Part shown: one piece after another, positions 1 to 11,885 of the stretch
How positions within the stretch are numbered: position 1 is the first letter of the stretch
How the letters are laid out: every line of letters begins with the position of its first letter
From: Cycas panzhihuaensis
Taxonomy: Eukaryota > Cycadophyta
Length of the DNA stretch: 64,000 nucleotides
Direction: 5' to 3'
NCBI GenBank assembly: GCA_023213395.1
Contig: CM041465.1
Span: 234,057,741-234,121,740 of the forward strand
Made by a program: the position numbers and the translations under genes
The notes under the pieces: generated by a model
Told to the model about the DNA's origin: nothing
The model's input: only the letters and a program-made list of their open reading frames with translations
Databases searched by the model: none

Positions 1-183
1 ATGTTCCATGTATGCATATCCATAATCAGAAAGCATATGTATGTGAGTATCATAGAAATACTCATTATACTTAGCTTATGGAACCCTTTGAGTGACACAG
101 AGAAAGCAAGGTACATCACACAGATTATAGGAACTTGACTCAATAAATCCATTGCTTCAGAGGAGGATAATGATGATGTCTCA

Positions 184-516
184 TTGCTACATTTGGATAA
201 TGATGATATTGCTAACATCTATTTTTTTGGTCACTCACATACTGAAGAAAATGGAAGTAAACAGGTGATAGATATCCTTGATGAGTATATGCAAGATCAT
301 GTGGAATTAGCTATCATTCGCTACCTGTTTAGCATAGCAAAGGATTCTCAACTATGTATGAAGTTGAAAGAAGCAAAGCTCGGAGATCATCAGTTCAAAG
401 GACAGCTTCAGAAAGGACACTACAAGGTTGAAGACCAAGACCATGCCCAAGACATGGTGTTCAAGACCTTTCCAAGATCAAGGCAGTGGAGATTCAAAGA
501 AGACAAAGTCTATTAG
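184..516 (+). CDS. Hypothetical 110-aa remnant ORF in the element tail
   Basis: An open frame between the left edge and the polypurine tract. The product is acidic at the N-terminus and Lys-rich at the C-terminus, with no zinc knuckle, DDE, YxDD or RNase H motif that I recognise. In-frame sequence upstream is open only back to a TGA near position 136. Its place suggests the degraded 3' end of a retroelement polyprotein or a 3' untranslated part. I cannot assign a function, and it may be a chance ORF. Confidence 0.25.
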   Translation: MLHLDNDDIANIYFFGHSHTEENGSKQVIDILDEYMQDHVELAIIRYLFSIAKDSQLCMKLKEAKLGDHQFKGQLQKGHYKVEDQDHAQDMVFKTFPRSRQWRFKEDKVY

Positions 517-610
517 AGTCTGTTGATAGTCATGTTGTCTTTAATGTCTCAAATTCATGTCAAGTGTTAATGTATGTCAAATTGTCCTTAGTTCAAACAT
601 TAAGGGGAGG

Positions 611-975
611 TGTTAGAAATAATGTTTAATGTGTGTGGGTCCTAGGACAATAAGTGATAGTCCTAAGTCTTAGGGTCAAAAGGTCATTATAATACTATGT
701 AAAAGGATATAAGTTTATTGGCCAGGTTAGTGGTGTAAAGCTATTGGTTAGGACAAAGGTATTTATCCCACATGCATTACTTGTGTTGAATAGTCTCCCA
801 CCTCTTTGGTATATAAAAGTGGTTGAGGTAGTATGTAAAGACATCACATCATCAAGGCTCATATTGAGTCTTTGGTTCTTTTGGTATGTTAATACATTCT
901 GATTATATTATGTTAATCTCTGTTGATGTTATTGATCTTGCTATTGATGAGTGTTCTCCATGTTAAAAACTTAAT
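611..975 (+). repeat. 3' LTR of the left-edge copia-like element
   Basis: Starts TGTTAGAAATAATG immediately after the polypurine tract and ends near CTTAATA (probably CTTAACA originally), where F-LTR sequence resumes. A TATA box (TATATAAAA, 810-818) sits where a U3 promoter is expected. The right end is inferred from where homology to F begins; the partner LTR is outside the window. Confidence 0.6.
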
Positions 976-2107
976 AGTAATCACTAATTTACCATAGCCC
1001 CAACAACATGCAACATGGCATAAATAGGAGACCAAGGGAAATAAAAGATATCAACCACAAAAAAAAAGGTATAGAGATTACCCAAGCCTTTAGAGATGGT
1101 AGGAGAGATAATGGCCTACTAAAAAGAACTCCTTAAAGCTCCCTTGATTGAGTGGGTGAAGATCTCTTCAAGATGTTGCCTCAATTGGTAGCTAACGATC
1201 ACTTAAAAGTTGATTACATTTGAGTAGAAAATTTGGTAGTATTTTGGTATCACTATGCAAGAATGAGAGAGTCCTCCCCTCCTTTGAAAAAATAAGGGGT
1301 TTTATAGAAAATTTCTAGGTGAGGGGGTGGTGGTTTCATGCACATAATGTACAAAAACCACCACCCAAAACCATGAGTAATGTCATGGTTTGGAAGTTAG
1401 ATTTTCAAAAAAAAAAAAAAAAGAGTTATTGGAGGCACATTTAATGTCCCAAGACCACGGTGAGCTAACCTGGGGTTGCTAGGTCTAACAAAAGTATCAT
1501 AAATGAGCTAACTAAATCTTAAAGACTGTGGTTAAATATTATAACCATCATACTATTAGGAAATCTGTGATATAATAAATATATTTGCGGTGCCATAAAT
1601 ATATTTATAGTACAAGTAGAATTGACAGAATTCATAGTGGTACATACAAAATTTATAGTAATCATAGAAATATAGGTACAAAACTAATTTTTTCACTGAT
1701 TTTCACCATTAACCAAGAAAATCTCACAAATGGATAATCCTAAAGGTGGAAATCAATAAACACAGAGTGGCAACAAAGTGAAAACAAGGCTAAAAGGGAA
1801 AAAAAAAAAGTCAACAATCAATAAGAAAATGAGTTGCAAGAGGATAGGGAGGTTCCTTTTTGAACCAATGGACCACGACAAGGAGACAACAAAGCCATGG
1901 ATCAAAGTCCTAATCATCATCAACAAAAAAGGGGATGAATAAGCAAGCTGAATAAGCAAATAAAGCATACATTCCCTATCTAAAATCATTATAATTATCA
2001 TAAAATCTTAATAATATAAATTTATGAAGTGTAGAAAGGATAGGAATACATACCTACACTTACATGTACATCATTATCTCCATGGCATTTCTAAAAGTTG
2101 GGAAACA
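976..2107 (-). repeat. Left (3') LTR of F, partial
   Basis: Aligns along its whole length with 10764-11885. It ends GGGAAACA at 2107 and is followed by CTACCCCCTTTA, whose complement TAAAGGGGGTAG is a good polypurine tract for a minus-strand element. Roughly 1.2 kb of this LTR is missing from view because the copia-like element is inserted at 975/976. A minus-strand TATA box (CTATAAAACC, about 1297-1306) lies beside two hairpins at 1325-1391. Confidence 0.8.
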
Positions 2108-2599
2108 CTACCCCCTTTACAGCAGAACCTCTTCAATATGCAACTAAAAGATGGTGAATGTTACCAATTATAAATGATGTAAGATGCATAATTAAAAAAA
2201 AATCAAATGTACATGAATTACATGGGACTGTGATTGCCACAGTGGAGCCTATGATGGAGGGGCACAAGCTAAGGGGGATGATAGGTCATTGACAATATCA
2301 ATCCCAAGGTTAGTGGCTATAAAACCAAAATATGTGCTAATAGGAGATGGCAAACGACTAAGGCATTGCCTTGATAGCAAGTCAAATGGATGACATGGCC
2401 CTAAAATGGGGCTTAGAAGCCTAAAACTCCTTAGGTAGATGAGGCAATGCCTCAAAATACCCAAAGGGACTAAAGTCTCAATGAGTCAAGGGTTGGTCGC
2501 CATAGTTTTGCCTCATTAGTAGTCAACTTTTGGAGGTGAGACTAGGGGAATTACCCCCTAAAAGAATGCCTCAATGAGTGGCCAGTTGGGTTGAAGGAA

Positions 2600-3010
2600 A
2601 ATTACCCACAAATAGAAAACAATGCTCAAGGATAAAATTCACCAAGTCGTCAACTTTGCTGTTAAGCTCATAAGGAATATGATGGATTCCAATCGAAGTA
2701 AATTTAGCTAAGACAAATCTAGCTATCATGGCTAGAAATCTTAATTATAGATAATTAATGCAATAAACTTGGGTGAGCTAGGATATGACAATCTGTGAAT
2801 CATAATACATGATAATAGATCCACAGTGGAAGCAAAGCACATCTGTCAATGTCTTTATAATAGCCATGTACTCAACTTGGTTATTTATAACTTCTGGGAG
2901 GTACATTCTAGATTGAACCAAGGTGATCATAAATGACCCAGGCTACAACAAAAGGCTTGAATTACCATAGCTACCCCCATCGATATTGATGGTCAATGAC
3001 TTCTAATATG
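2600..3010 (-). pseudogene. Second RNase H (aRNH-type) remnant of F
   Basis: Collinear with the better preserved second RNase H of C (31418 down to 30985) and D. The segment matching the Asn-Asn-x-x-Glu-Tyr part lies near 2860 and the C-terminal segment near 2640-2690. Stops and base changes prevent a continuous frame. It sits between the 3' polypurine tract and the gag-PR block, the place expected for this family once the intervening pol is deleted. Confidence 0.5.
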
Positions 3011-3199
3011 ATTCATGGGTAGAAAAGGTTTGGCCAAAACCAAGCCATCAAGTAATGGGGTATAAGGGACCTGACACATGCTTAACTCCATTGAGGGGTT
3101 ATGTTGTGTGTGTCAAGCGAGTCTTAGAACTCAATGAGGGCTTAGTCCATGAGGATATGGTGCATGCATGAGCAACATGTCAATGAGTACGCCTTCATG

Positions 3200-4330
3200 T
3201 GGTTGCTTGAGTAGCAAATAAAGGTGAAGGAGGTGGTTGGTTTAGATTCAACAGCTCAAGAAGAGAATCATGGGTCCTTGAAGAAGGACTAAAAGGTGGG
3301 GAAATAAAATGATAGGATGGTTCCATAGATGTATAAGAAACTAGATCCACATGTCATGGATAGGGCTCATGGACCTCGACATCTGACCCAGCATCACTAA
3401 GGATAGATAGGTAGCCATGGCTACCTACACCAATATGAGAAAACCAAATCAAATTTAGTTCTAGAGGAGTTAGGGTTCATCCTAATAGGAATTAAGGCCT
3501 TGGAAGAAGGCCTTAAGGGAAGGATGAGGCTCATTAGGGTCACTATCCCTGACATCAAAGATGGCCTGACAAGCAGGTGGCCATATGCAAGAGGGAGGAA
3601 GCTTTTGAGTAATAACTCTCACTTGTCCTTTGTGGATAAATTGAGTTTCCCCCATAATGAAGAGCAAATTGCCCCCGTACGGTCCAACCAAGGATGGCCA
3701 AGGAAAAGGTTATAGTCCATGTTAACATCAAGGACTACAATTTTCATAGGAATAGTCTTATTTTCAAGAGTAAGAGGTAGGGTTACTATCCTTAGGGGTG
3801 ATTTCTCACTCCCATCATACCCTTAGCATTTCCAAGGGACAAGGGTAATAGCTGTAATACCCAATTGCTTGACCATCTCAACAGGCATGGCATTCACTAA
3901 AGAGCCATTATCTATAATTTTCCTCTTCAGTATACAATCATAGGTGTCTATGGTAGTAGTGAATAGGTAGTGCTAATGGCACTTACACTCACTAGAAGGT
4001 GGTAGGTCACATGGATCAAATGAGATGGTATGTGGCCCACCTGTCATGGTAGCTACAAAATGGATAGGAGCATCCTTTTGGCCATGTATCTCAAGGAGAA
4101 GACCTCATTGCTCAAGGCAACTCTGTAAGACATCCATCATGGACATGCTTGTGGACACTGTATGGAGCTCTTCGATGATGGAGAAGGCTTTCCCTTTCCT
4201 CATGGGTTGGGGAATAGGCATCCTAAAATCATATCTCCCAGGATGGATGAGTATAACCTTATGAACAATGGGGATCTCTGTGGTGGTATAATCCTCTTGG
4301 GATTATTGTTGCTGTGACATAGAGGCCTCT
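3200..4330 (-). pseudogene. Aspartic protease region of F
   Basis: On the minus strand, near 3920-3890, an aspartic protease active-site motif IDNGSLVNAMP is readable, followed by a GYDGSEKSPL segment (about 3830) and a DYNLFLGHPWLD segment (about 3700), in the same order as the PR domains of C and D. The active-site triplet is Asp-Asn-Gly rather than Asp-Ser/Thr-Gly, a variant shared by the other copies. Several stop codons interrupt the frame. The 3' boundary is not sharp because pol is deleted next to it (junction about 3040-3230). Confidence 0.65.
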
Positions 4331-4399
4331 CCTACCTCAAGTAGCTAGAGGAATAGGTGGTAAGGCCTACTTGAGAGGTCTCAAGTAGCTTTATGATCT

Positions 4400-7170
4400 T
4401 ATTGCTCTTAATCTTAGGTTGTGAGGATGTTGCATATTGAGCCATAGGACTCAAAGGGGGAGATGGATCAATTAGGGCTTTTCCCCTTGATTGATCAAAT
4501 GAAGGAGGAGGGGTTTGTTTCATATTCCTTAGTCTCATATTTTATGTCAACTGTTCTTATTCCTCATGGTTAGGGAACAGGTCTTAATTGACTAGTTTCT
4601 CTAAATTAGGTTTAGATGTAGGTTGAGAAGGAGGATAATAAGATGGCGCTAGCTTAGGGTGCTAACTCCAATATCATGAATCATTATGTGAACACTCAAC
4701 ATGGACTAAACACCATTTCTTCGTAAGAGGGGATCTTGTCACCTTCCCTTGGGAAGATGGAGTGCTCCCATTTATAGATGGCATGGTTTGGGTTACTTGG
4801 TGCATAGGTTGATGTGGCTCTAGTGGGACCTAGTTTAGTTGTAATCTCAAATCCCTAACCATTCACTCAAAGGAGCAAATAGCAGAAGTAAGGGGGTCTA
4901 AGGTCTTATCAATTATGTTGACAAGAGGCCTAGAAGGTTGTTGTTAGCTCTTTTGGTCATATAAGGGAGGAAGTACCTCACAACATTATGAGTTCTTGGA
5001 GATCTTCTTGAGATCATCTTAGATCTCAATAGATTCAAGTTCCAAGCATTTAGTTATGGTGGACTCGCATGTCATTGCCCCTATCTTAAGGACCTGTGCA
5101 TGTACCTCGACCTGTAACACATCAACGAAAATATCCCTCTTTAACTCTTCTAATAACATAACCTTAGAAGAGTGACGATGGTCATGAAATTACTAAACAA
5201 AGTCACAATTGATCTCCCCATGACCTTATTTAAGTGAAAGTAGGGCTTTAACCCCACTTTCAAAAGATTGGGCCACATCAAAATAGCTAATGAATTCATC
5301 AGCTAATTATTGAAAAGTGGATATTGAATGGGCTAGGAGATAATAAAACCATTTCAATACATCTCCTTAAAGGGATCTAGGAAATAGTTTTATTAAAATA
5401 TGATCATAATCCCAATAGTCGATACATGCTATGGTGAATGCCCTAATGTGATATGTTGAGTCTTAAGAAGAAGTTCCCTCAAATTTTGGAACTTCAGGAG
5501 GATAATGTGGCAAATTAGTCCTTAGAGCCTCAAGGGATATGGGAGTCGATTGATAGTCAACAAAGGGACAGACCCCTAGCTGGACTAACAGATCAACTTG
5601 GGAGCATGAAGGTGTAGGGTACATTACCCACCCCCAACATGTGGTGGGTAAAAGGTAGAGCCATAGAGAATATACTCCTATTGATAAGGGGCATAACTGG
5701 TAGAGGGATATGTGGTTCCTAAAGAGAAAATATAACTGAGAAGCAATGTGATAATAGAACTCTAAACCATGCAAAGAACAAATAACATAAACAAATCAAG
5801 CACTCAACAAAGAACACCGGGAGATTTAGGTCTAAGCATAGACTTTTTATTAATTTGAGTAACAGTTAAAGAATTACAGAGATGAATGAACCCCAACTCT
5901 TCTCCTCGACTCATCCATGACCATATTATCATATGTTATGTGTGTCGTTACATAAAAATATATAGACACAGCATTATAACATATCACCTTACAGTTTTAC
6001 AATACAATGGGCATAAACCATGGGTTGACAAAGACCCCTATAAGACACCCAAAAAGGGGCTCAGGTGTAACTCCTATACCCATGTAACACTTGCAAAGTG
6101 TTTAACATATCTAATAATTCCCCCAAATTGGTAAAGAGGAGCAACTCGCGAATAGGGATATGACGAATAGGCAGGTGGGTGAGGAGGTCTCAACCCACCT
6201 CAAGGATGTGTCACATGGGTGAATGAGAGGTAAGGATATACCCCTGTAGGGGTGGATGAGTGATGAGGTAAAAGGTGTGGGGGTACGAGTCTCCCTTGAG
6301 AAGAGCCTATATGAGGCGTAAAGTAAGATGGATAATATATGGGGTGAGGAATAGGGTTTTGCCTATAAGGTCATCCAATGGGAGGAGCAACCCCAAAGGG
6401 GTGGAGAGGTCTACCCCATAGGTAGGAGGGGGGTTTATGCCCCCGTTCCCCCAAGGCTATGATGTGTACCCCAGGGGGACATAAAGTGGAACATCCATAG
6501 AATATGAACATGGACGAGCAGGAGTCAAACCTTCCTATCCCAGATATCATAGGCATGTAAGAATGGTGGATGGAAATGGAGGGATATGGATAGTAGTGGG
6601 TTGTGGAATGGTTATTTACAATGAAGTTACACTTACCCCCATTTGAGGGGGTTGTGTGTCTTGAAATATTGCTTGATTCAGTAAGGCACTCATAGAAACA
6701 GGTGCTATAGAGATAGCCTTCTAAAGGCGGGAAGATGTAGGTAGGAGAGATAAAGGAGGAGGGGCAATACAAGAAAGAAGTATCAAGCTTTGTAGAAAGT
6801 GCAACAACTATTTAAGAGGTGATTGTGTAGTTGTGACTTCAAAGCACTCCCTTAGAACATCCACCACATTCTTAGGTGTGGTGCAAGTTTGGTCGTAGGA
6901 GGTAGAAGGTTCTCCTTATTGACCAAGATATATAGGGAAGCTAATAGGAGCTTGCTTAGAATACTAAGCAGGGTCTTTGGATTAAGAACTTCCTATGACA
7001 TCTGTAGGAGGGGCTTGAGTGTCTTGATAGACCTTTGGTTGTTCAATCAAATAATAAGATGGGTCCCCACCAACTTGGGAGGGGTCTTAATATGGATAAG
7101 AGGCCTCAAGGTGAGGCTAGTTAGGGGCATAGGAATCATATGTCTAATCCAATGGATACCCCTCCATGGG
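4400..7170 (-). pseudogene. Gag pseudogene of F
   Basis: A minus-strand frame starts near 7167 (MEGYPLD, matching the MEGYSSDW segment of D Gag) and continues with many stops to about 4400. Recognisable pieces are a Pro/Tyr-rich N-terminal region (7170-6300), a retrotransposon-gag core near 5560-5060 (ACIDYWDYDHILIKLFPRS; then DEFISYFDVAQSFESG), and a Cys/His cluster KKWCLVHVECSHND near 4720. Most stops stand where C and D have Gln, Trp or Arg, as expected from C-to-T decay. Not translatable. Confidence 0.75.
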
Positions 7171-7969
7171 TGATTCTTAGCCAAATGACGTGATGCAGGA
7201 ATAAGAGGGTTCTACTTCCAATGGAGATAAATTGTGCAAGCGATGAGAGAAGTGTTGTATTCACAAAATAACTAATCCATCTAAGTAAGTATTGAATAAA
7301 AAAAATAGAGTGCTATGTGGTGGATAATACTTGGCACCCTAATAAAACCCTACACATGAAGAGAGAGGGAAGGCCAAAGAGATCCTAAGGCTTTCCAACC
7401 AGAAAGTCCCCAGTATGGTCGGTATTAGAATGCACCTAATGAGGGGATACCTAAAGACGAATACACTTAAAGATAATAGGGCTAGGGGGCAAAACCTATA
7501 TGGGTGCAAAAAGGTCTCTGGTTTCCCTTGAAGGGTGCCTATGCGATACTTGAGCATGGATTCAGGACTCACATGGTGAAGCCCCTCCTAGTGTTTAGGG
7601 TTTAGAGTTCTAGTTTTCTAGATGGTTTTTGTTTCCTTTCTTTATTCTTTGTGGAATTAATATTTTTTTGTAAAAAAAAAACAAAGAAGGGGTTTATTTT
7701 GTTTGTTTATCTTCTTTTATATATTTTTTGTTTATGAATAGAAAAGGGATGAGAGGGGGTAAAATAAGAGAAAAATAAAATACTACTAAACCTACCTCTC
7801 TTTACTTTCTCTCTATCTATTTCATTTTATATTTTCTTTCTTCCTTTCTCTTTTCTCTTTTTGTATGGAAAAAAAAATAGGAAGGAAAGGGGGGATAAGA
7901 GAAAGAAGAGACACCTATAAACTACCCTCCCATTTTTATTCCTTTTTCTCTTAATGTCTACCTTCCCTT

Positions 7970-8205
7970 TGTTGGAAAATATAACCTGCACAAAAATAAT
8001 ATTCGCAAAACAAAGCAAAGCAGAAACACCTTTAGTATCGAACGATACCTTTAAGGTACCTAAAATTGAATTAACAAAAGCATCCTTACAACTGATACAT
8101 AATATGATACACTATGTTATGTATTTATAATACATGTCAAGATAGTAAGAGTGGGACCAACTTGCATGTGGCATAAAATAAATGTGCATTACTAATATTC
8201 CAACA
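7970..8205 (-). repeat. 3' LTR of G
   Basis: Starts TGTTGGAAAATATAACC and ends TATTCCAACA, giving TG...CA termini. It pairs with 9814-10050 and abuts the target duplication CCCTT on its left. Confidence 0.85.
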
Positions 8206-8546
8206 CTCCCCCTTAATGCACATTTGGGTCATTTGTATTTACAATACCTTGTCCTTGGAAATGTCTTGAAGATTATATCTTCAACTTGATCCTTGTCTTC
8301 AATCTTGTAATGATGTAGAATGGTGTCTTCAACTTGATTTTCGTCTTCAATTCTGTAGTGATGACATTATTGTAGCAGATTTACCAAGTGCAAATCCTAA
8401 TTCTTTATTGTGGTTGGTCTAGTTTGATTTTGATGTAGATCCTGTAAGTAACCATCTTCAAATACAACTTGCTTATCATCATTATCTTGTATAAATTCTT
8501 GATCACCATGTACAATAATGATTTCTTAAACTTTTGGAATAGAATC

Positions 8547-8777
8547 TTAATCAACTTGCATGCTCTTTGAACTTGAATCAATACTCAAAGAAGGAACATC
8601 ATTTAGATGAGACTCATCTTCTATATAACCATCAGATTCATCTTTAATTTCCCTTGAAATAATAGTGACATCTAAATAAGCCTTTATCGATTCATCACTC
8701 TCAACGTCTTCAACAGTAGTTGTAGTCTCATCAATGCATTCAGTCATATGTTTAGTAGTAGTTTCATTATTATTCAA
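8547..8777 (-). CDS. Acidic low-complexity ORF inside G
   Basis: A 76-aa open frame rich in Asp, Glu, Ser and Thr, between the Gag ORF and the 3' LTR of G. No domain is recognised. It lies downstream of Gag in the direction of transcription and could be the tail of the Gag reading region after stops, or non-coding filler. No cysteine knuckle is seen. Confidence 0.3.
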   Translation of the reverse strand: MNNNETTTKHMTECIDETTTTVEDVESDESIKAYLDVTIISREIKDESDGYIEDESHLNDVPSLSIDSSSKSMQVD

Positions 8778-8903
8778 ACATTCTTCATCTTAACATACCA
8801 TTTCATCATAGTTGATAATATTTTCTTCATTTGCTTTACCTATATCATAACCATCATTGACCTTATTTTCCTTTTCAATCATTCATTGTATCTCTTTAGG
8901 AGT

Positions 8904-9284
8904 TTATTCAAATACATCTCTTAAAAAATCCCAAGCTTCCTTAACAGTACTTACATGTTGAATCTTAGGAATGATAAAATGATATGCAGAAGGAAGATCA
9001 TCCTTGTCTAATGCAACAAGAATGATGATAAATACTTTTTTGTCTTTTTTCTCAAGCATTTCCTTTTCTACTTTATCCTTAGGGATATCATATCCATCAG
9101 TAACAAGGTTCCACAAACCTCTAACTATGAAAAAACATCTTATTTTAATCATCCAAAAGAAATAGTTTGCTCCATTGCACTTAGGTATTGGAAGAAATAA
9201 ATCCCTTAGGTAATATTCATTTGTTTTATAAACATACATGACCACATCATTCTTCTCCATGATTGTAAGTGTACCTCTAAACAA
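8904..9284 (-). CDS. Copia-type Gag N-terminal domain of G
   Basis: The 126-aa frame contains the copia Gag hallmarks in order: N-Y-F-F-W (residues about 41-45; usually NY..W), then RGLWNLVTDGY (about 56-66), then TVKEAWDFLRDVF near the C-terminus. This is the UBN2/DUF4219-like region that begins most plant copia polyproteins; the zinc knuckle and all enzymes are missing. Gag would form the particle that packages element RNA in the cytoplasm. The first Met lies upstream of the conserved region at 9284. The frame stops soon after the conserved block, so even Gag appears truncated. Confidence 0.65.
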   Translation of the reverse strand: MFRGTLTIMEKNDVVMYVYKTNEYYLRDLFLPIPKCNGANYFFWMIKIRCFFIVRGLWNLVTDGYDIPKDKVEKEMLEKKDKKVFIIILVALDKDDLPSAYHFIIPKIQHVSTVKEAWDFLRDVFE

Positions 9285-9813
9285 TATCTCATTTTTTCAA
9301 TCAACAAACTTACCTAATGTTGGTAACATGCTCATTAATCAATCTCAATAAACTTTCTCATGTATCATATATCTCACATCACTGACTTCATCATCATATT
9401 ATCACAAATTACACAATGATAAATCTCACAATGATTATACATGCCACATGTCACCATTAAATCACCAAGACACATCACACTTTAATTAATTTCCCAAAAC
9501 ACAACTCATGCCATAATACCACTCAATAAAGTTTGCTTCCTTGCAACTTAGGTATCTTCAACAAAGATACCTCATCCTTCTTTGCCCATTAGTCAATTAA
9601 GAGAACACATTATCAAACATACCTAATCTCAGCCTTAAACATGCCTAGCAACTACCCAATCTTGTCATGTAACCTCACATGCAACAAGCACCTTATTGCC
9701 TCAAATGACCATTTTTCTTGCCCTCAAATTTGCCTTATCATGCCCATAAACCTCCTTCACATAAATCACATTCGAATGAGCACTAAGTTGCCATATTCCA
9801 TCCAACTCATTCA

Positions 9814-10050
9814 TATTGGAAAATATAACTTGCACAAAAATAATGTTCACAAAACAAAGCAAAGTAGAAACACCTTCAGGATCAAAAGATACCCTTAAGA
9901 TACCTCAAATTGAATTAACAAAAACATCCTTACAACTAATACATAATATGATACATTGTGTTGTGTATTTATAATATATATCAAGATAGTGAGAAGTGGG
10001 ACCCACTTGCATGTGGGACAAAACAAATGTACATTACTAATATTCCAACA
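9814..10050 (-). repeat. 5' LTR of G
   Basis: Begins TATTGGAAAATATAACTTGC (the TG start decayed to TA) and ends TATTCCAACA, with CCCTT immediately to the right. The internal sequence to its left carries no recognisable initiator-tRNA complement. Confidence 0.8.
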
Positions 10051-11885
10051 CCCTTATGCTTTATCTCATCCTTTTCCTACTTTCCTTTTTTCTTTCCTAC
10101 CCATTTTCTTTCTTCTTTCCTTTCATTTAAGCAAAAAAAAGAAAAAAACATGCAATTAAGAAGGTAGGGGAAATTAACTTAGAAAAGGAAGATGGAAAGG
10201 AGGGTAAGGAGGTGTACTTGGGTAAGAATGATAGTTGTAATGTAGGCACTCCTTCTCACCCACTTTAGAAGCTTCTTACATAATCATGAAGGAATGGAGC
10301 TACAACTTACCTGCCCCCAAGCATAAAGGCAATAAAAATATAAGAAAAGAGAGACAACAAAAAGAAATAAACACAATATAAACACAAACTCACCTTTTGA
10401 TGTAAATCTAATCTCCAAGCTTGTGGAAGCTTTGCTTCCCACCTTATCATGTAAATTAGTGACATTCAATAATAACCAAACCTACCATGCTACCACTAAT
10501 GAAAGAAACTAACCAAGCAGATAATATTCAAACTTGGACATTCATTATACAAAAAGAGAAAAATTAGATAAAGATAAGGACAAAGGGAGAGGGAAGTGCC
10601 TCAAAATGGCACTAGTCTCCTCCAAATATAGGTGGTTTCCTAAGTTGTACTTTGGAAACCTCCCTAAAATCTTGCAACTCAAGCAATAGAGAAAGGATAG
10701 GGCAAGAACATACATGCATATCGATCCTATCCCTCTAGACCAAAAGAAAATGCATGAAATCAAGTAACCACTGATTTACCATAGCCCCAACAACATGCAA
10801 CATGGCATAGATTGGAGGCAAAGGGAAAAGAGAAGATGTCAACCACATAAAAAAAGGTATAGAAATTACCCAAGCATTCAAAGATGGTGGGAGAGCCAAT
10901 GGATTGGAAAAAAGAACTCCTCAAAGCTCCCTTGATTGAGTGAGCAAAGATCTCTTCAAGATGTTGCCTCAATTGGTAGCTAATGATCACTTGGAAGTTG
11001 ATTAAGTTTAAGTAGAAAATTTGGCAACATTTCAGTATCACTATGCAAGAATGAGAGAGTCCTCCCCTCCTTTGAAAAAATGAGAGGTTTTATAGAAAAT
11101 TTCAAGGTGAGGTAGTGGTGGTTTTATGCCCACAATATGAGAAAACCACCACCCAAAACCATGAGTCATATCATGGTTTAGAAGTTAGATTTTTCAAAAA
11201 CAAATTCAAAAAAAGAGTTGTTGGAGGCATATTTAGCGTTGCAAGACTGCAACAAGCTAACCTGAGGCTGACATGGCTTGCTAGGTCTAACAAAAGTGTT
11301 ATGAATGAGCTAACTAAATATTGAAGACCGTAGTCAAATGCTGTAATAATCATACCACTGAGAAATATGTAGTACCATAAATATATTTGTGGTATTATAG
11401 ATATATTTATAGTATTGCAGATATATCTATGGTATAGGCATAATTGATAGAATTCACAGTGGTACAAGCAGAATTTATAGAAATCATAGCAGTATAGGCA
11501 CAAAATTAATTTTTTCACCAATGTTCATCATTTAACCAAGAAAATCTCATAAATGGTCAATCTTAAATGTTGAAATCAATAAACACGAAGTGGCAACAAA
11601 GTGAAAACAAGGCTAAAAGGGCAAAAAAAAGGTCAACAATCAATAAGAAAATGAGTTGCAAGAGGATATAAAGGTTCCTTTTCTAACCAACAGACCACAA
11701 TGGGGAGACACCATAGCCATGAATCAAAGTCCTTATCGTCATCAACAAGAAAAGGGATGAACAAACAAGCAAATAAAGCATATATTGCCTTTTATGATTT
11801 TATGAAGTATACAAAGGATAGGAATATATACCTACACTTACCTATATATTATCGTGTCCACCCCATTCCCAAAAGCTGGAAAATA

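Larger units (their letters stand above)
1..975 (+). mobile_element. 3' end of a copia-like LTR retrotransposon (partial, runs off left edge)
   Basis: Only the tail of this element is inside the window. A polypurine tract (ATTAAGGGGAGG, 599-610) directly precedes an LTR beginning TGTTAG, the usual 3' layout of a plant copia element on the plus strand. After the LTR the sequence changes abruptly at 976 into the LTR of element F, whose other copy reads continuously across this point near 10764, so this is an insertion into F. The expected 5-bp duplication (GTAAT, 976-980) cannot be checked because the 5' end is off-window. The copia assignment rests on the PPT/LTR layout only; no RT or integrase is visible. 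Confidence 0.65.
7970..10050 (-). mobile_element. Element G: small gag-only copia derivative with complete LTRs and TSD
   Basis: Two near-identical LTRs of about 236 bp (7970-8205 and 9814-10050), both ending ATTCCAACA, are flanked by the duplication CCCTT (7965-7969 and 10051-10055). The left LTR is preceded on the minus strand by the polypurine tract TTAAGGGGGAG (8206-8216), so it is transcribed on the minus strand. The whole element is only about 2.1 kb and encodes a copia-type Gag N-terminal domain but no protease, integrase or RT, so it would need enzymes from a relative (TR-GAG type). No clear primer site follows the 5' LTR. A TATA-like site TTATAAATAC lies at 8121-8130 on the minus strand. 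Confidence 0.85.
976..11885 (-). mobile_element. Element F: Tat-like Ty3/gypsy element lacking RT-RH-INT (two insertions inside)
   Basis: Read on the minus strand: right LTR (7425-11885, interrupted by G), PBS, gag, protease, then directly an RNase H remnant, polypurine tract and left LTR (976-2107, cut by the left-edge copia element). The region that in C and D holds RT, classical RNase H, integrase and the opposite-strand gene is missing, so F is a large deletion derivative. Its right end falls in element E sequence equivalent to the PR-RT junction of D. The 5-bp duplication cannot be tested because the left part is off-window. Coding parts are riddled with stops, so it is old. Confidence 0.8.
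7425..11885 (-). repeat. Right (5') LTR of F, split by element G
   Basis: Native LTR is 7425-7969 plus 10056-11885, about 2.4 kb; the rest is element G and its target duplication. The start follows the PBS-like segment at 7402-7424 (minus strand CCGACCATACTGGGGACTTT). The end reads GCTGGAAAATA, a decayed form of the GCCAGGAAACA end of C and D. It holds polypyrimidine stretches (7790-7960, 10060-10140), a minus-strand TATA box (CTATAAAACC, about 11086-11095) and two perfect hairpins at 11115-11179. Confidence 0.8.

Noticed and set aside
7640-7960. Possible rRNA or tRNA gene in the F LTR
   Set aside because: No conserved rRNA core or tRNA A/B box arrangement is seen; sequence is low-complexity AT/pyrimidine.
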